From: Oscillospiraceae bacterium
GTDB taxonomy: Bacteria; Bacillota; Clostridia; Oscillospirales; Ruminococcaceae
Assembly: GCA_017528675.1 (NCBI GenBank)
Contig: JAFXOO010000497.1
Coordinates: forward strand, 1 to 7,185
Length of the DNA: 7,185 nucleotides
Reading direction: 5' to 3'
The position numbers and the translations under genes were made by a program. The notes under the pieces are model-generated. The model saw nothing but the letters and a program-made list of their open reading frames with translations. It ran no database searches and had not been told where the DNA came from. The stretch's first letter is position 1; every line of letters begins with the position of its first letter. Shown one piece after another: positions 6,434 to 7,185 of the stretch.

Positions 6434-7185
6434 CTTCTTCCTCCTGTGCATCGGATTCTTCGGGTTCTGTGCTGCTGAAGAAGCGCTGATACAGCATATC
6501 CAGGCCTCTCCAGAGCGGACATGTCAAAATAATGGCAATCACCGGAGCATATTCAATATGATAGCCGATGATGAAAAAACCCGTCAGCAACCCGGTAATC
6601 ATTGCGCCAAAATAAGCGGGAACCGGCTGACAAGGAGCAACCGCCGGATCACCGATCAGAAACAACATGGAAAACAATACCATGTTCGCTGACAGCAGTT
6701 CAGGAACAGACAGCACCCCCGAAAACAGAGTCAGGCTCAGCCCGACAAGATAGCCGAGCGTTTTCCAGACATCAAGCTGCCTGCGAAACAAAAGCATACC
6801 GATGCCGACAAGCAGCAGCAACAGACAGCCGGTTCCCATCGGTGTGCGGACAAAGCCCAGGAACATGTCATAGAAATCAATTTTCAGAGTTCCTTCCCGG
6901 TTGATGACAGCGCTCACGGATTCTGTTAAATCCTCGGCATTGTGAAACAGCTTGAGCCGTGCCCCCACAGGCGGAAAATTCAGAACGGATTTCGGCCAGG
7001 AAATCACCGCAAACAGATAGCCGACGGCCGACGGTGGAAATACAAGATCCCGCCGGTATCCGAATACATGAGAACCGAATACAGTTGCAAAGACGGTGCT
7101 CAGCATCAGAATAGAATACGGAATTGTCGCCGGTAGCATCATGGCAAGAATCAGTGCAAATCCGGCATTGGATAAATCCACCAGC
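6423..7185 (-). CDS. RnfD-like membrane protein, 5' part outside the window, no FMN-site threonine seen
   Basis: RnfD (NqrB) is a multi-helix subunit that carries FMN covalently bound to a Thr in an S-G/Q-A-T motif. The 253 visible residues lack roughly the first 80–90. The visible start (LVDLSNAGFALILAMMLPA) matches the family's DgSavvTGLLLA...PP. LSTVFATVFGSHVFG and AVGYLFAVISWP match GTVFAVIIAKQLYG and MIGYVVLLISFP of RnfD. FLGFVRTPMGTG (107–118, counting the GTG codon at 7181 as 1) matches FLGnipGsiGET, and GDPAVAP (177–183) matches TDPVTSP. Between the second and third blocks no SxAT motif occurs. The nearest candidate is PVGARL, with Arg where Thr would be, and this region is much shorter than usual. 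The C-terminus is strongly acidic (last 17 residues). The rnfE-like gene follows with overlap. Whether the complete gene lies beyond the edge cannot be seen. Confidence 0.8.
   Translation of the reverse strand, partial: LVDLSNAGFALILAMMLPATIPYSILMLSTVFATVFGSHVFGYRRDLVFPPSAVGYLFAVISWPKSVLNFPPVGARLKLFHNAEDLTESVSAVINREGTLKIDFYDMFLGFVRTPMGTGCLLLLLVGIGMLLFRRQLDVWKTLGYLVGLSLTLFSGVLSVPELLSANMVLFSMLFLIGDPAVAPCQPVPAYFGAMITGLLTGFFIIGYHIEYAPVIAIILTCPLWRGLDMLYQRFFSSTEPEESDAQEEEDGE
6440..6445 (-). promoter_or_regulatory. Ribosome binding site of the rnfE-like gene
   Basis: AGGAGG on the minus strand lies 6 nt before the ATG at 6433. It sits inside the 3' end of the rnfD-like gene and fixes the start, because the in-frame ATG at 6451 would place this SD within the coding region and has none of its own. 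Confidence 0.85.

Noticed and set aside
5148..7185. Ordinary energy-conserving Rnf complex (ferredoxin:NAD+ oxidoreductase)
   Set aside because: The cofactor ligands of A, E and D are mostly missing and rnfG and rnfB are not in their places, so a standard functional call would be misleading.

Overview
The window reads as chromosomal DNA of a clostridial firmicute, most likely a Ruminococcus-like member of the Oscillospiraceae/Ruminococcaceae. The reasons are the block hprK–murB–rapZ–whiA typical of low-GC Gram-positives, a MurB of the short (type II) kind, strong Shine-Dalgarno sequences and a base composition near half GC. The genus is an inference. All eight genes lie on the minus strand, so transcription runs from high to low coordinates.

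Right part (7185–5148): three tightly coupled membrane genes related to Rnf/Nqr subunits, in the order rnfD-like (cut by the window edge), rnfE-like, rnfA-like. D and E overlap by 11 nt, and E and A are 2 nt apart. The folds are recognisable, but the redox chemistry appears stripped out. Three of the four cysteines that should hold the membrane [2Fe-2S] cluster between RnfA and RnfE are Ser or Ala, and RnfD has no recognisable covalent-FMN threonine motif. rnfG is missing from its usual place between D and E, and rnfB from its place after A. This is the most interesting part of the window: it looks like an Rnf membrane scaffold that no longer carries electrons in the known way.

Middle (5147–4963): a 185-bp intergenic gap holding a GC-rich nested inverted repeat without a following U-tract on the transcribed strand. 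No convincing promoter could be picked out.

Left part (4962–28): a probable operon of five genes. It starts with a membrane-anchored protein with a divergent putative glycoside-hydrolase (DUF4015-like) barrel. Next come HPr kinase/phosphorylase (carbon catabolite control), MurB (peptidoglycan precursor synthesis), RapZ (nucleotide-binding regulator linked to amino-sugar metabolism) and WhiA (DNA-binding cell-division regulator). The last four are separated by 4–18 nt. Together they tie carbon status to cell-wall precursor supply and division. The usual yvcK gene between rapZ and whiA is absent. No RNA genes, mobile elements or CRISPR arrays were seen.
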